A stretch of 64,000 nucleotides of DNA from Bacteroides luti (GTDB lineage: Bacteria; Bacteroidota; Bacteroidia; Bacteroidales; Bacteroidaceae). Under the pieces are notes generated by a model. That model saw only the letters and a list, made by a program, of their open reading frames with translations, had not been told where the DNA came from and ran no database searches. Each line of letters opens with the position of its first letter. Position 1 is the first letter of the stretch. The stretch covers positions 165,061-229,060 of the forward strand of contig NZ_FQTV01000006.1 in the NCBI RefSeq assembly GCF_900128905.1, written 5' to 3'. Below are positions 33,391 to 41,981 of this stretch, in pieces. The position numbers and the translations under genes were made by a program.

Positions 33391-34056
33391 CTATTTTTTC
33401 CAAAGTCTAGCTCCAATTCTGATCACAGGAGATAAGTCTATATTAGGAATATTGTATTTTGTTCCATTGAAATCTAGCTGTTTGTCGCTTCTCAGATAAA
33501 CATGCATTGCCGGCTGAATATATAAATAACGACCGATGAAGAACTGATATCCTATACCTGCTCCTAAATCGGTACTGTGCAAATTCTGTTTCAGGCCAGT
33601 ACTTTTCTGTTCAATTTCGAAAGTATGCAGTTCGGCGTATGTGTAAATTTCGAGATTCTTCCACACATTGTATCCTAAAAATAATCCCGGAGATGTTTTG
33701 TAGTATCTTTTAAATTCTGACGATGAATTATTTATTCCGGCAGTTTCGGCGTTGTAACTTCCTCCGTTTATAACACTAGCTCTCACACGAAATTTTTTAT
33801 AGCGGTAACCAACTCCAACATGAAATCCTCCAGTTATAAACATCGGGAACAAACTCTCAACTTCAAATGCCTGGTTTACATCATAACTTTTTTGTTTTGT
33901 TTCTTTACAACACTCAATTTGTAAAGTTTGGCGTTCATAGTTTACATCGAAACTCTTTTGTTTTGTTTCGGCAGGTTGTTGCTCAGCAGTGGTTTGAGCA
34001 AAGATTTGTGAGACAACAAATAATAAACATGCCAGTAATAAAGTAATTCTTTTCAT
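33391..34056 (-). CDS. Outer-membrane beta-barrel protein (porin family)
   Basis: A 221-residue exported protein. The ATG at 34056 begins a signal peptide (MKRITLLLACLLFVVSQIFAQ); the frame continues upstream only to a TTG. After the leader there is a short duplicated segment (ETKQKSFDVN and ETKQKSYDVN), then alternating amphipathic strands typical of an 8-stranded outer-membrane barrel (FHVGVGYRYKKFRVRASV, GAGIGYQFFIGRYLYIQP), ending in an aromatic-rich strand IRIGARLWKK. Function beyond barrel formation is unknown. Confidence 0.75.
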   Translation of the reverse strand: MKRITLLLACLLFVVSQIFAQTTAEQQPAETKQKSFDVNYERQTLQIECCKETKQKSYDVNQAFEVESLFPMFITGGFHVGVGYRYKKFRVRASVINGGSYNAETAGINNSSSEFKRYYKTSPGLFLGYNVWKNLEIYTYAELHTFEIEQKSTGLKQNLHSTDLGAGIGYQFFIGRYLYIQPAMHVYLRSDKQLDFNGTKYNIPNIDLSPVIRIGARLWKK

Positions 34057-34148
34057 AATCTTGATATTTGCTGATTTTGTTTTCTGATGCAAATATCAGG
34101 AGATATAACAGAACCATAACTCCGCATTTGTTACCAAATCATTATTAC

Positions 34149-34700
34149 TCAAAAAGAATTTCTTATGCGGCTGAGCGATTTGGGAGCAATTCCCAGATAA
34201 TTAGCTATGTGATATAGAGGCAACCTCTGAAAAATCGCAGGATAGTTTTTTAGTAGCTTTTCATAGCGTTCTTTTGCAGGAAGTATCTGCAAGTCAATGC
34301 TAAGCTGAACCAACTTTACGAATGCCTGCTCCATGAGAATCCTCCCGAACCGTTCAAGCTTAGGCATTCTTTTATATAGGTATTCCAGATATTTGCTTTT
34401 AATTATCAAAACTTCAGAATCTTCAATGGCTTTGATGTAGAGATGAGACGGGGAATTGTTTAACCGACTATGGTTATTAGTAATCCATTCCCCTTCGACG
34501 GCAAAGTCTGTGGTCTTTTCATCTGCATTATCCAGTATTTTGTAATAGATAAATAAACCATAGTTTATAAAGGCTATTGAGTCGCACACGTTTCCTTCTT
34601 TAAGGAAAAACTCATTTTTCTTTAAATGCCTGATCTCAATATAATTATTTAGCAAAGACCATTCTTCATCATTGAGCTCAATGACAGAACCTATAAACAT
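34149..34700 (-). CDS. Crp/Fnr-family transcriptional regulator
   Basis: About 183 residues from the ATG at 34700. It has a cyclic-nucleotide-binding-type jelly roll (LKKNEFFLKEGNVCDSIAFINYGLFIYY, then FAVEGEWI) and a C-terminal winged-helix remnant (LPLYHIANYLGIAPKSLSRIRNSF). The frame is open further upstream (ATG at 34766, TTG at 34817). However, a TACTTTTG -7 element at 34757-34764 and the usual ~190-residue length favour 34700. Key cAMP-binding residues are not conserved, as in many Bacteroidetes members, so the ligand is unknown. Confidence 0.75.
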   Translation of the reverse strand: MFIGSVIELNDEEWSLLNNYIEIRHLKKNEFFLKEGNVCDSIAFINYGLFIYYKILDNADEKTTDFAVEGEWITNNHSRLNNSPSHLYIKAIEDSEVLIIKSKYLEYLYKRMPKLERFGRILMEQAFVKLVQLSIDLQILPAKERYEKLLKNYPAIFQRLPLYHIANYLGIAPKSLSRIRNSF

Positions 34701-34928
34701 CCTTATTTTATCAGTCTCTTTCAAATTCCGAAATGAATTATTACTAATAACAACAAAAGTACTCATTTTAAGTGAGCCAGATATAAATACAAGGCTTTTA
34801 ATTTCTATACAGAACAAATTATAGAAGGCAAAACGAAATTGCTTTTAAATATGTCTGAATGCACTATCTTTTACGTCAGATTCCCACTATTTGAATAATT
34901 ATTCCCAATGGTCAATCTGTTAATGAAC

Positions 34929-34936
34929 TATTTTTG
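34929..34936 (+). promoter_or_regulatory. Predicted -7 element of the GH28 gene
   Basis: TATTTTTG matches TAnnTTTG. The ATG at 35024 is about 87 nt downstream, leaving a long leader. Confidence 0.4.
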
Positions 34937-35023
34937 CGGTAATCTTAGTAATATGGGTAGCTCTTTAGTCTTTACCCGGAGTTATTCATAAGCAAGACGT
35001 TTAATCAAATTATATATAGTGTT

Positions 35024-36481
35024 ATGAAGAAAATATTTGTATTTGCATTTTTAATATCCAGTTTGTTAACTGCGTTTAGTCAGGAAGTGCCTACAAGCAG
35101 CCAGGTTGGAGCATTAAAACTACCAGATACAATTGCTCAAGTTGTAGCTCCTTTTGAAATGCCAAAGTTGGTAAAACCTGAATTTCCTGATAGAACAATT
35201 AATATAGAAAGTGTAGGGGCTAAACAAAATAAGCTTTGCACAAATATCATCCAGAAAGAAATAAATAGATTGAGTAGTAAAGGTGGGGGCACAGTTGTTG
35301 TCCCTGCCGGCCAATGGCTTACCGGACGCTTAATTCTGAAGAGTAATGTAAACCTGCATCTAGAGAAAGATGCCGAACTTCACTTTAGTGGTGATATAAA
35401 AGACTGTTTGCCGGTTGTGTTTACAAGAAATGAAGGTATAGAGCTGTATTCGTTAGGAGCATTTATTTATGCCAACGGAGCAACAAATATTGCATTAACC
35501 GGACAAGGGAAATTAGTAGGTCCTTCACGTGATTGTGAGATTTTTAAGAAACAAATGGAAGGTGTGGTAATCGAGAAATACATATCAACTCCGGTTGAGA
35601 AGCGAATTTTCGATGGAAAGGATGGAAAACTAGTGTTTCTTCCAATGTTCTTTGCTCCGATGAATTGTAAAAACGTTCTTGTTGAAGGAGTAACCTTTGA
35701 GAAAACACTTTTCTGGAACGTAGTACCACAGTATTGCGAGAATGTAATTATACGTGGCATTACAGTAAACAGTGTAGGCATATTCAGAAGTGATGGTATA
35801 GATATAGACTCTTCAAAGAATATTCTGATAGAATATTGTACACTTGATTGTGGCGATGATTGCTTTACACTAAAGTCCGGCCGTTGCGAAGATGGATTGC
35901 GGGTTAATAAACCATCCGAGAATATTATAATCCGTTATTGCCTGGCTAAACGGGGAGGTGGATCAGTAACTTGCGGAAGTGAAACAGCTGGTATGATTCG
36001 GAATATGTATGTACACGACTGCGTGTTTGATGGTACCAAGAATGGAATTCTCTTTAAAACACGACGCAACCGTGGTGGAGGAGGAGAGAATCTTTACTAT
36101 GAACGTATTCGTTTGAATATACCGGGGCCGGCTATTAAATGGGATATGCTTGGTTCAAGAGAGTATGTTGGAGAATTGGCCGATCGTTTGCCTGTTCGTA
36201 GTATAACTCCATTGACTCCATCATACAAGAATATTTTTATGAAGGATATTATAATAGAGAATTGCGATAAGTTTATTCGTGCAATAGGTATACCTGAAAC
36301 AAAGATTTCTAACGTAGTAATTGAAAACTGCAATGTTTCGTCAAAAGCACTTGTCGAAATCTCCGATGTTGATGGATTTATAGTAAAGAATACTCAGATC
36401 AAAACAAAAAACAGTGCAATGAATATTGCAGGTGCTAATAATATTATTTGGGATAACGTAAAGATTACAACTAAGGATTAG
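35024..36481 (+). CDS. Glycoside hydrolase family 28 (polygalacturonase-like)
   Basis: A 485-residue exported pectin-degrading enzyme. Signal peptide ~1-20 (ending AFSQ), then a right-handed parallel beta-helix. GH28 landmarks: GGGTVVVPAGQWLTGRL (~87-103), SDGIDIDSS (~257-265, first catalytic Asp), CGDDCFTLKSG (~276-286, Asp pair) and FKTRRNRGGG (~346-355, the K/R substrate-binding motif). The usual G-H-G-x-S block reads GGGSVTCGSE (residues ~311-320), so the conserved histidine is replaced by glycine. It is not next to a SusCD pair. Activity on galacturonan is inferred from family. Confidence 0.85.
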   Translation: MKKIFVFAFLISSLLTAFSQEVPTSSQVGALKLPDTIAQVVAPFEMPKLVKPEFPDRTINIESVGAKQNKLCTNIIQKEINRLSSKGGGTVVVPAGQWLTGRLILKSNVNLHLEKDAELHFSGDIKDCLPVVFTRNEGIELYSLGAFIYANGATNIALTGQGKLVGPSRDCEIFKKQMEGVVIEKYISTPVEKRIFDGKDGKLVFLPMFFAPMNCKNVLVEGVTFEKTLFWNVVPQYCENVIIRGITVNSVGIFRSDGIDIDSSKNILIEYCTLDCGDDCFTLKSGRCEDGLRVNKPSENIIIRYCLAKRGGGSVTCGSETAGMIRNMYVHDCVFDGTKNGILFKTRRNRGGGGENLYYERIRLNIPGPAIKWDMLGSREYVGELADRLPVRSITPLTPSYKNIFMKDIIIENCDKFIRAIGIPETKISNVVIENCNVSSKALVEISDVDGFIVKNTQIKTKNSAMNIAGANNIIWDNVKITTKD

Positions 36482-36504
36482 TTAAAGACTAACAGTTGTA
36501 TTTT

Positions 36505-36588
36505 AAAAATAGCCGGCTTATATGGTCTGACCTCAAAAGTTCTTGTCTAACTTTTTGGGCTCATTTCAATATACGCTCGGCTATTTTT
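36505..36588. terminator. Possible shared terminator between GH28 and tryptophanase genes
   Basis: AAAAATAGCCG (36505-36515) and CGGCTATTTTT (36578-36588) are perfect inverted repeats around a ~62-nt loop, placed between converging genes. The loop is long for an intrinsic terminator, so confidence is modest. Confidence 0.45.
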
Positions 36589-36608
36589 ATTATAAAGTTA
36601 GATATTCT

Positions 36609-37985
36609 CTATTGAGCCCTTTTCAACTTTACGGTAAAGTGTCTCATTAATTCTGCTTCCCATTCAATCTCCATTCCTTTGGTGATTGATTCCCTGCGGT
36701 CGAAAACATTCTTAAGAGCCACTGCTACTACATCCATGTGATTATTCGTATAAACACGTCGGGGAATAGCCAGCCGCAGTAAGTCAAGTCCGTTGAATCG
36801 GTTTTCCCTGGTTACCGGATCTCTGTCTGCCAGGATATAACCAATTTCGCAACCACGGATACCTGCTTCCAAGTAAAGTTCCACAGCTAATGTCTGAGCA
36901 GGAAATTGCTCCTTCGGAACATGAGTCAGTACTTTGAGGGCATCTACAAAAATTGCATGTCCGCCAGCCGGACGTTGATACGGAATGCCATATTCATCCA
37001 GCTTCTTACCCAGATATTCCACCTGCTTGATGCGAGTTTCCAGATTCTCAAACTCAGTATTCTCATCCAGCCCCACAGCCAGAGCATTCATGTCTCGTCC
37101 ATTCATCCCACCGTAAGTAATGTATCCCTCAAAGATTATATTCTTAACCTTGGCAGCATCGTACCACTCCTGCACATTCGTGGCAATAAAACCACCCATA
37201 TTAACAATAGCATCCTTCTTGGCACTCATTGTCATTCCATCGGCATAAGAAAACATCTCCAGGCAAATCTCCTTAATGCTTTTTTCGGCATATCCTTCTT
37301 CGCGGGTTTTTATGAAATAAGCATTTTCGGCAAAACGAGCCGAGTCGATAATCACCTTCTTGCCATATTTATCAGCCAATGCTTTTGTTTCCCGAAGATT
37401 CTGCATAGAAACCGGTTGACCACCGGAAGTGTTATTTGTACAAGTCATAATGATAAACGGCACCCTGTAGCCATCCTTCTTAAGAACAGCCTCCAACTTG
37501 TTGATATCTACATTCCCTTTGAAAGGTATTTCCAGCTGAGTATCTTTTGCTTCATTAATCGTACAATCCACTGCAAAAGCTTTCCTCATCTCAATGTGCC
37601 CCTTGGTGGTATCAAAATGTGAGTTTCCCGGACAAACATCTCCCTCTTTTATCAGGCAGGAGAATAAAACATTCTCTGCAGCTCTTCCCTGATGCGTGGG
37701 CAGCACATATTCAAATCCAGTAATTCGGGTAATGGCATCTTTCATATTGAAAAAAGAAGATGCTCCCGCATAACTTTCATCGCCCAGCATCATTGCCGAC
37801 CATTGTCTGTCGCTCATCGCTCCGGTGCCGGAATCGGTGAGCAAATCAATATATACCTGGTCAGCGTTAAGTTGAAAAACATTATAGTGAGCCTCCTTCA
37901 TCCATTGTTCGCGTTCTTCGCGGGTACTCTTTCTGATAGGTTCAATCATTTTAATCTTCCATGATTCTGCAAATGGTAATTCCAT
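36609..37985 (-). CDS. tnaA: Tryptophanase
   Basis: PLP enzyme that splits L-tryptophan to indole, pyruvate and ammonia. The 458-residue protein has the family N-terminal EPIRKSTREEREQWMKEA, YVLPTHQGRAAENVLFS (~93-109), the TNNTSGGQPVSMQNLRE segment (~182-198) and the PLP lysine in ADGMTMSAKKDAIVNMGGF (~249-267). Length is normal. No TnaB permease or TnaC-like leader peptide was recognised; the upstream 336 bp holds a weak hairpin at 38028-38059. Indole made by it could act as a signal. Confidence 0.96.
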   Translation of the reverse strand: MELPFAESWKIKMIEPIRKSTREEREQWMKEAHYNVFQLNADQVYIDLLTDSGTGAMSDRQWSAMMLGDESYAGASSFFNMKDAITRITGFEYVLPTHQGRAAENVLFSCLIKEGDVCPGNSHFDTTKGHIEMRKAFAVDCTINEAKDTQLEIPFKGNVDINKLEAVLKKDGYRVPFIIMTCTNNTSGGQPVSMQNLRETKALADKYGKKVIIDSARFAENAYFIKTREEGYAEKSIKEICLEMFSYADGMTMSAKKDAIVNMGGFIATNVQEWYDAAKVKNIIFEGYITYGGMNGRDMNALAVGLDENTEFENLETRIKQVEYLGKKLDEYGIPYQRPAGGHAIFVDALKVLTHVPKEQFPAQTLAVELYLEAGIRGCEIGYILADRDPVTRENRFNGLDLLRLAIPRRVYTNNHMDVVAVALKNVFDRRESITKGMEIEWEAELMRHFTVKLKRAQ

Positions 37986-38321
37986 AAATGTATTTTTTTT
38001 GTTTTAGAAAAGATAATAGCAACTCAAGCCAGCTATCATTAATAGTTATGATAACCGGCAATTCAATTTTTAAAATAAGGCATTAAAGAGTTGGGATAAA
38101 GTGATCTCTATCCTTTACATTCAGGAATACTAATTGGTAGATGAAGCTAAAAGAATCTTTCGAATCCATAGGTCTTAATTAGTTCTGTTTCGGGTATAAA
38201 AATATACTATTTATTGCTATTTCGCAATAAGTAAAGTGCAAAATAAATTGGTTTGAAACCTCTTTATAACAGAAATGGATATTACCCTATAATAGAAACA
38301 ATAAAAAGACTGATATTGATT
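37986..38321. other. 336-bp leader side of tnaA
   Basis: Between the tnaA start and the tcdA 3' end, both on the minus strand. GCCAGCTATCAT and ATGATAACCGGC (38028-38059) form an imperfect hairpin with 10 of 12 pairs in the predicted tnaA leader. I found no exact TAnnTTTG promoter and no open frame resembling a tna leader peptide. Confidence 0.45.
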
Positions 38322-39128
38322 TTACTCTTCTGCTTTTTTATAAATGTCTTGTATTACTAATCCAGCAAGTGTAAATCCGAATATTGCAGTAGTATGTGCT
38401 AAAGTACCGTTTATCTGTGCTTTCATACTACACCATTCATGATTAACTAAGTTTGGATCTCCCGGTCCTTTTTCAGCTTTAGGACAAAGACAATTTGCAG
38501 TACCACATGCAGAGTTGCCTCCTTTGTTTTCCAGCAATTCTTCACTATAAACACATTGAAACTTCTTCGAGAGCTTTTCTCCTTTTTTAATTTTGCGGCG
38601 AAGAGCAGCACCAAGAGGGCAACCAGCCACTTTCCAAAATTCGGCAACTTTTATTTTTAGGGGATCCATTTTCAGTGCGGCACCCATTGATGAAAAGAAC
38701 GTAGCATCTGTTTTTGTTGCCGTACGAATTAAGTCGACTTTATTTTCCAGGCTATCTATTGCATCTATAATGTAGTCATAGCTTTCCAATTGATAAGAGT
38801 CGGATGTTTCGGCACTATAAATCTGCTGCAATGCATTTATCTCAGCAGTAGGATTAATTTCCAGAAGGCGTGATTTCAGAGCTTCAACTTTAACTTGTCC
38901 CACCGTTTTCGTTGTAGCCATTAACTGACGATTGATGTTCGTTACGCAAATACGGTCGGAATCAACAATCGTTAAATTCTTAATTCCCGATCTTACCAGA
39001 CTCTCTGCACACCAACTACCTACGCCACCAACACCAAAAATGATAACACGAGCGCCGGCAATTCTGTCCATAATATCATTACCCAGCAATAGCTCAGTTC
39101 TTTTGAAAATACCTCTTTCTAATCCCAT
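38322..39128 (-). CDS. tcdA: tRNA threonylcarbamoyladenosine dehydratase
   Basis: E1-like ATP-dependent enzyme that dehydrates t6A37 of tRNA to the cyclic ct6A form. The ATG at 39128 is chosen because the frame extends further only to a TTG, which lies upstream of a -7 element at 39155-39162. The 268-residue protein has RIAGARVIIFGVGGVGSWCAESLVRSG (~23-49, ThiF nucleotide site), DSDRICVTNINRQ (~56-68) and DAIDSLENKVDLI (~124-136), with C-terminal cysteines (CGTANCLCPKAEKGPGDP) typical of TcdA. Confidence 0.92.
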   Translation of the reverse strand: MGLERGIFKRTELLLGNDIMDRIAGARVIIFGVGGVGSWCAESLVRSGIKNLTIVDSDRICVTNINRQLMATTKTVGQVKVEALKSRLLEINPTAEINALQQIYSAETSDSYQLESYDYIIDAIDSLENKVDLIRTATKTDATFFSSMGAALKMDPLKIKVAEFWKVAGCPLGAALRRKIKKGEKLSKKFQCVYSEELLENKGGNSACGTANCLCPKAEKGPGDPNLVNHEWCSMKAQINGTLAHTTAIFGFTLAGLVIQDIYKKAEE

Positions 39129-39154
39129 CTGTTCACATTCAATAAATTGGAGTG

Positions 39155-39162
39155 CAAAAGTA
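39155..39162 (-). promoter_or_regulatory. Predicted -7 element of tcdA
   Basis: Minus-strand TACTTTTG, 26 nt upstream of the ATG at 39128; it rules out the longer TTG start at 39176. Confidence 0.5.
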
Positions 39163-39262
39163 CAATAAATATTCAAGGTATAATAAGGTGAAATGCTAAC
39201 ATTATCAAAATGTGGTTATCTGACTATTTATTCCAAAAGAATCATTTTCTTATAATTAATTG

Positions 39263-39270
39263 TATATTTG
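39263..39270 (+). promoter_or_regulatory. Predicted -7 element of tag
   Basis: TATATTTG matches TAnnTTTG, 25 nt before the ATG at 39296. A TTG start at 39260 would lie inside this promoter and is rejected. Confidence 0.5.
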
Positions 39271-39295
39271 CGCTTATCAATCAATTTTAAAGATA

Positions 39296-39874
39296 ATGGA
39301 ACAAAGCATTGAAATACAACGGTGTGGATGGTGTGGCACAGATCCTTTATATGTGCAGTATCATGATGAAGAGTGGGGACGTGAAGTTACTGACGACCAT
39401 AAGATGTTTGAGTTTCTTGTTTTAGAGAGCTCTCAGGCAGGACTAAGCTGGAGTACTATCCTGAAAAAGCGCGAAAATTATCGTAAAACATTTGCCGATT
39501 TTGATGTGCAGAAAGTTGCTCAGTTTACAACTGAGGACGTTGAACGATTGATGCAGGATTCCGGTATTATCCGTAATAAACTCAAGATTACATCTACCAT
39601 ATCCAATGCCCGCTGCTTTATTGAAGTTCAAAAAGAGTTTGGTAGTTTCTGTAGCTATCTAAAGAACTTCTTGCCGGAAGGAAAGCCGATTATGAACCAT
39701 TGGACTTCATTAGATCAGATTCCTGCCTCCACTGAATTATCAGATGTTATCAGCAAGGATATGAAAAAGCGTGGATTCAAATTCTTTGGAACAACAATTT
39801 GCTATGCGCATTTACAAGCTGTAGGGTATGTAAATGATCATTTAGAAGATTGTCATTACAAAATCAAAGACTAA
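39296..39874 (+). CDS. tag: DNA-3-methyladenine glycosylase I
   Basis: Removes 3-methyladenine from alkylated DNA. The 192-residue protein has the family N-terminus RCGWCGTDPLYVQYHDEEWG (~7-26) with the first zinc ligands, FEFLVLESSQAGLSWSTILKKRENYRKTF (~38-66), and the C-terminal FGTTICYAHLQAVGYVNDHLEDC (~164-186) with the remaining His and Cys of the zinc snap. Monocistronic start with its own promoter. Confidence 0.94.
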   Translation: MEQSIEIQRCGWCGTDPLYVQYHDEEWGREVTDDHKMFEFLVLESSQAGLSWSTILKKRENYRKTFADFDVQKVAQFTTEDVERLMQDSGIIRNKLKITSTISNARCFIEVQKEFGSFCSYLKNFLPEGKPIMNHWTSLDQIPASTELSDVISKDMKKRGFKFFGTTICYAHLQAVGYVNDHLEDCHYKIKD

Positions 39875-39912
39875 TCTTCAGCCGTTAGAATTATAGATAC
39901 ATCATTTAGAAT

Positions 39913-40257
39913 ATGCAATATCTTACGAAACTATCATTTATTAAAAACAGACTATTCTCTTTGCTATCAATACTATTAAGCGTTATTTCACTGATTGCTG
40001 TAATAAAGATTAATAGAGATATCTCTGCCCGGTATTTAGCATTAGATGGGAAGACCCAACTTTTGTTGGGGCTAACCGAATTTGTAGGCTTTTATTTTAA
40101 ATTTTATGTTGTAATAGCCGTCAGTTTGGTTGCTATGGGGCTGGCTATTATTGCATTAAGAAAGGAGGAGGAGAGAAAATACCGTTTAATTGCTTTTCTC
40201 CTGGGGATACTTTCAGTTATTGTCGTTGTTTTGAATATTGGTAGATTTATGATATAG
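39913..40257 (+). CDS. Small membrane protein of unknown function
   Basis: A 114-residue protein with three predicted membrane helices (~16-34 LFSLLSILLSVISLIAVI, ~58-79, ~91-110) and a basic stretch RKEEERKYR between the last two. No family recognised. It lies 38 nt after tag and 16 nt before the AraC-type regulator, so it may be co-transcribed with the regulator. Confidence 0.6.
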   Translation: MQYLTKLSFIKNRLFSLLSILLSVISLIAVIKINRDISARYLALDGKTQLLLGLTEFVGFYFKFYVVIAVSLVAMGLAIIALRKEEERKYRLIAFLLGILSVIVVVLNIGRFMI

Positions 40258-40273
40258 AATTCAAACTATTATT

Positions 40274-41098
40274 ATGAGAAGTAGTGCTATAATATATCCT
40301 TCATTCTCACTAACTCCATATATTAAATACTATTGGATATTAAAGACAGATGAAATAGACCCAATTAAGATTCAAACTATTCCATCTGGCTGTATACACC
40401 TTGTGTTTCATCGAGGTAATAATCTGAGCTTTGATTCCAAAGGATCTCAACCGAAAAATTTTATTCGCGGACAATTATCAACGGCAGGAACCTTGATTTC
40501 TCAGGGCGATATTGATATGATTGCAATCGTTTTTCAGCCATTAGGAATGATTCCATTCTTTACATCTTCAATGAACGAACTATATAACCGGTATATAGAT
40601 GTAGAAGATTTGGAAGATGCAGGATTGAATAACCTGAAAAACTTTATTTCCGAAGAAGTACAGACTTCTGTATGCATTCAGCAGATTGAATCTTTCTTGC
40701 TAAAACGACTATCTGCAATTGATTATAATTACAAAAGAATATTCAGTTCCATTCAGCTGATTGTGAACGAACCTGAGATTGATGTAGAATCTCTTGCCCA
40801 AAATGCTTGTCTGGGATACAGGCATTTTAAAAGAGTTTTCACTGATTTAGTAGGAGTGAGTCCGAAGGAGTATTATAGAATTATTCGCTTTCAGCGAGCA
40901 TTATACACATTGCAAAATAATCCACATATAGAACTTACCCAATTGGCTTATACTTGTGGGTATTACGACCATTCTCATTTGGTTAAGGATTTTAAAGCAT
41001 TCTCCAACTGTTCGCCCACTCAGTATTTGTCAACAAGAATACCTTATTCTACATTCTTCTCAAAAGATTGCAAATTAAACCTCATAAAGAAAAGATAA
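40274..41098 (+). CDS. AraC-family transcriptional regulator
   Basis: A 274-residue regulator with an N-terminal sensory domain of the DUF6597 type (YPSFSLTPYIKYYWILKT at ~9-26, IPSGCIHLVFHRG at ~40-52, then the conserved Q-P-L-G-M segment) and a C-terminal HTH_18 domain (~155-258: LAQNACLGYRHFKRVFTDLVGVSPKEYYRIIRFQRAL and LAYTCGYYDHSHLVKDFKAF). The effector and targets are unknown. It is followed after ~130 nt by a DinB-like gene with its own promoter. Confidence 0.87.
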   Translation: MRSSAIIYPSFSLTPYIKYYWILKTDEIDPIKIQTIPSGCIHLVFHRGNNLSFDSKGSQPKNFIRGQLSTAGTLISQGDIDMIAIVFQPLGMIPFFTSSMNELYNRYIDVEDLEDAGLNNLKNFISEEVQTSVCIQQIESFLLKRLSAIDYNYKRIFSSIQLIVNEPEIDVESLAQNACLGYRHFKRVFTDLVGVSPKEYYRIIRFQRALYTLQNNPHIELTQLAYTCGYYDHSHLVKDFKAFSNCSPTQYLSTRIPYSTFFSKDCKLNLIKKR

Positions 41099-41156
41099 TT
41101 ATTGCAGAGTCTTTAGAATAGTCATTTTTTTACAAGCGTAAAAAGAAACGTAGCTC

Positions 41157-41164
41157 TACTTTTG
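41157..41164 (+). promoter_or_regulatory. Predicted -7 element of the DinB-like gene
   Basis: TACTTTTG matches TAnnTTTG, about 63 nt before the ATG at 41228. Confidence 0.45.
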
Positions 41165-41227
41165 CATATTCCTTTTGGGGATATGCTTATACTACTGTGT
41201 ATTTTAAATTCTAAAAACTAAAAAGTT

Positions 41228-41704
41228 ATGTCAACTATCGATTTTTCAAAGATTACAGATGGTATTTCCAGTGTAATAGAGACTGAAGAGAACTTATTGA
41301 GAGGTTTACAAGAAGATGTTATCACTTCCCGACGCAACAAGCAAAATAGAACAATAAAGCAGATTCTTGGTCATTTAATAGATTCTGCATCAAATAACCA
41401 TCAACGAATGATTAGATTGCAATATTGCCAGCATTTGCTATACTTTCCCGACTATCGTCAGGATAACGATTTATGGATTGCTCTTCAGAAATATCAGCAT
41501 GCCGACTGGAATAACTTAATTGGATTATGGAAGTTTTTTAATCTTCATATTATTCAAGTTATTAAATCTGTCGATCAAACTAAATTAGAGAGTTATTGGT
41601 GTGATTTTGAAGGAACTAAGGTCACCTTAAAAGATATGATTGAAGGTTACTTAGACCATTTATATCTTCATATCAATGAAATTCATGAATTGATCAATCA
41701 ATAG
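41228..41704 (+). CDS. DinB-like/YfiT-like metal-binding four-helix protein
   Basis: A 158-residue protein consistent with the DinB/DUF664-type four-helix fold. Possible metal-binding histidines are in KQILGHLIDSASNNHQRM (~45-62) and the C-terminal YLDHLYLHINEIHELI (~141-156), which gives the family three-His pattern. Substrate is unknown; relatives bind thiols or act as transferases. Family assignment is moderately sure, function is not. Confidence 0.65.
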   Translation: MSTIDFSKITDGISSVIETEENLLRGLQEDVITSRRNKQNRTIKQILGHLIDSASNNHQRMIRLQYCQHLLYFPDYRQDNDLWIALQKYQHADWNNLIGLWKFFNLHIIQVIKSVDQTKLESYWCDFEGTKVTLKDMIEGYLDHLYLHINEIHELINQ

Positions 41705-41763
41705 GTACCACATAAATTCCAAGATGAAATGCATCACTATTTTCTCTCAGAAAAATAAAAATG

Positions 41764-41874
41764 CAGAATTGATCTAGCAATCTAGCAGAATCTCCTTAAG
41801 TGTTTGTATACTAATACTGTATAGGTGCTAGATCAAATTATTTTGTTCTAGCGGTAATCTAGCAGTCTAGCACT
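41764..41874 (-). repeat. CTAG-rich element, copy E (inverted relative to copy D)
   Basis: The reverse complement of this region aligns without gaps to 11426-11536, with CTAG tetramers spaced 8, 11, 20, 46 and 8 bp in both copies (one degenerate CTAA in copy D). Block ends are conserved while the 35-nt centre differs. It lies upstream of the lipoprotein gene at 41982, ahead of its predicted -7 element. Confidence 0.85.
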
Positions 41875-41927
41875 ATGATTCTGTCATCTTTTTTGTAAAT
41901 TAGATGCCTTTTGTTATAAAATATTTG

Positions 41928-41935
41928 TAATTTTG
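41928..41935 (+). promoter_or_regulatory. Predicted -7 element of the lipoprotein gene
   Basis: TAATTTTG matches TAnnTTTG, 46 nt before the ATG at 41982 and just downstream of the CTAG-rich element. Confidence 0.45.
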
Positions 41936-41981
41936 CAATTCAATATATTTATGAATATGAAGAACTAAAGTTGATTTAATA

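Noticed and set aside
33209..33499. Plus-strand open frame in the 533-bp gap and the barrel-gene 3' end
   Set aside because: It covers a terminator and the antisense of the porin gene. Its residue composition is not protein-like and no promoter fits.
36905..37622. Long plus-strand open frame within tryptophanase
   Set aside because: It is antisense to a clear tnaA with all motifs, and its translation resembles no protein.
39174..39176. TTG start giving a longer TcdA
   Set aside because: It lies upstream of the predicted transcription start; the ATG at 39128 begins the family N-terminus MGLERG.
39260..39262. TTG start giving a longer Tag protein
   Set aside because: It overlaps the TATATTTG promoter element; the ATG at 39296 begins the conserved N-terminus.
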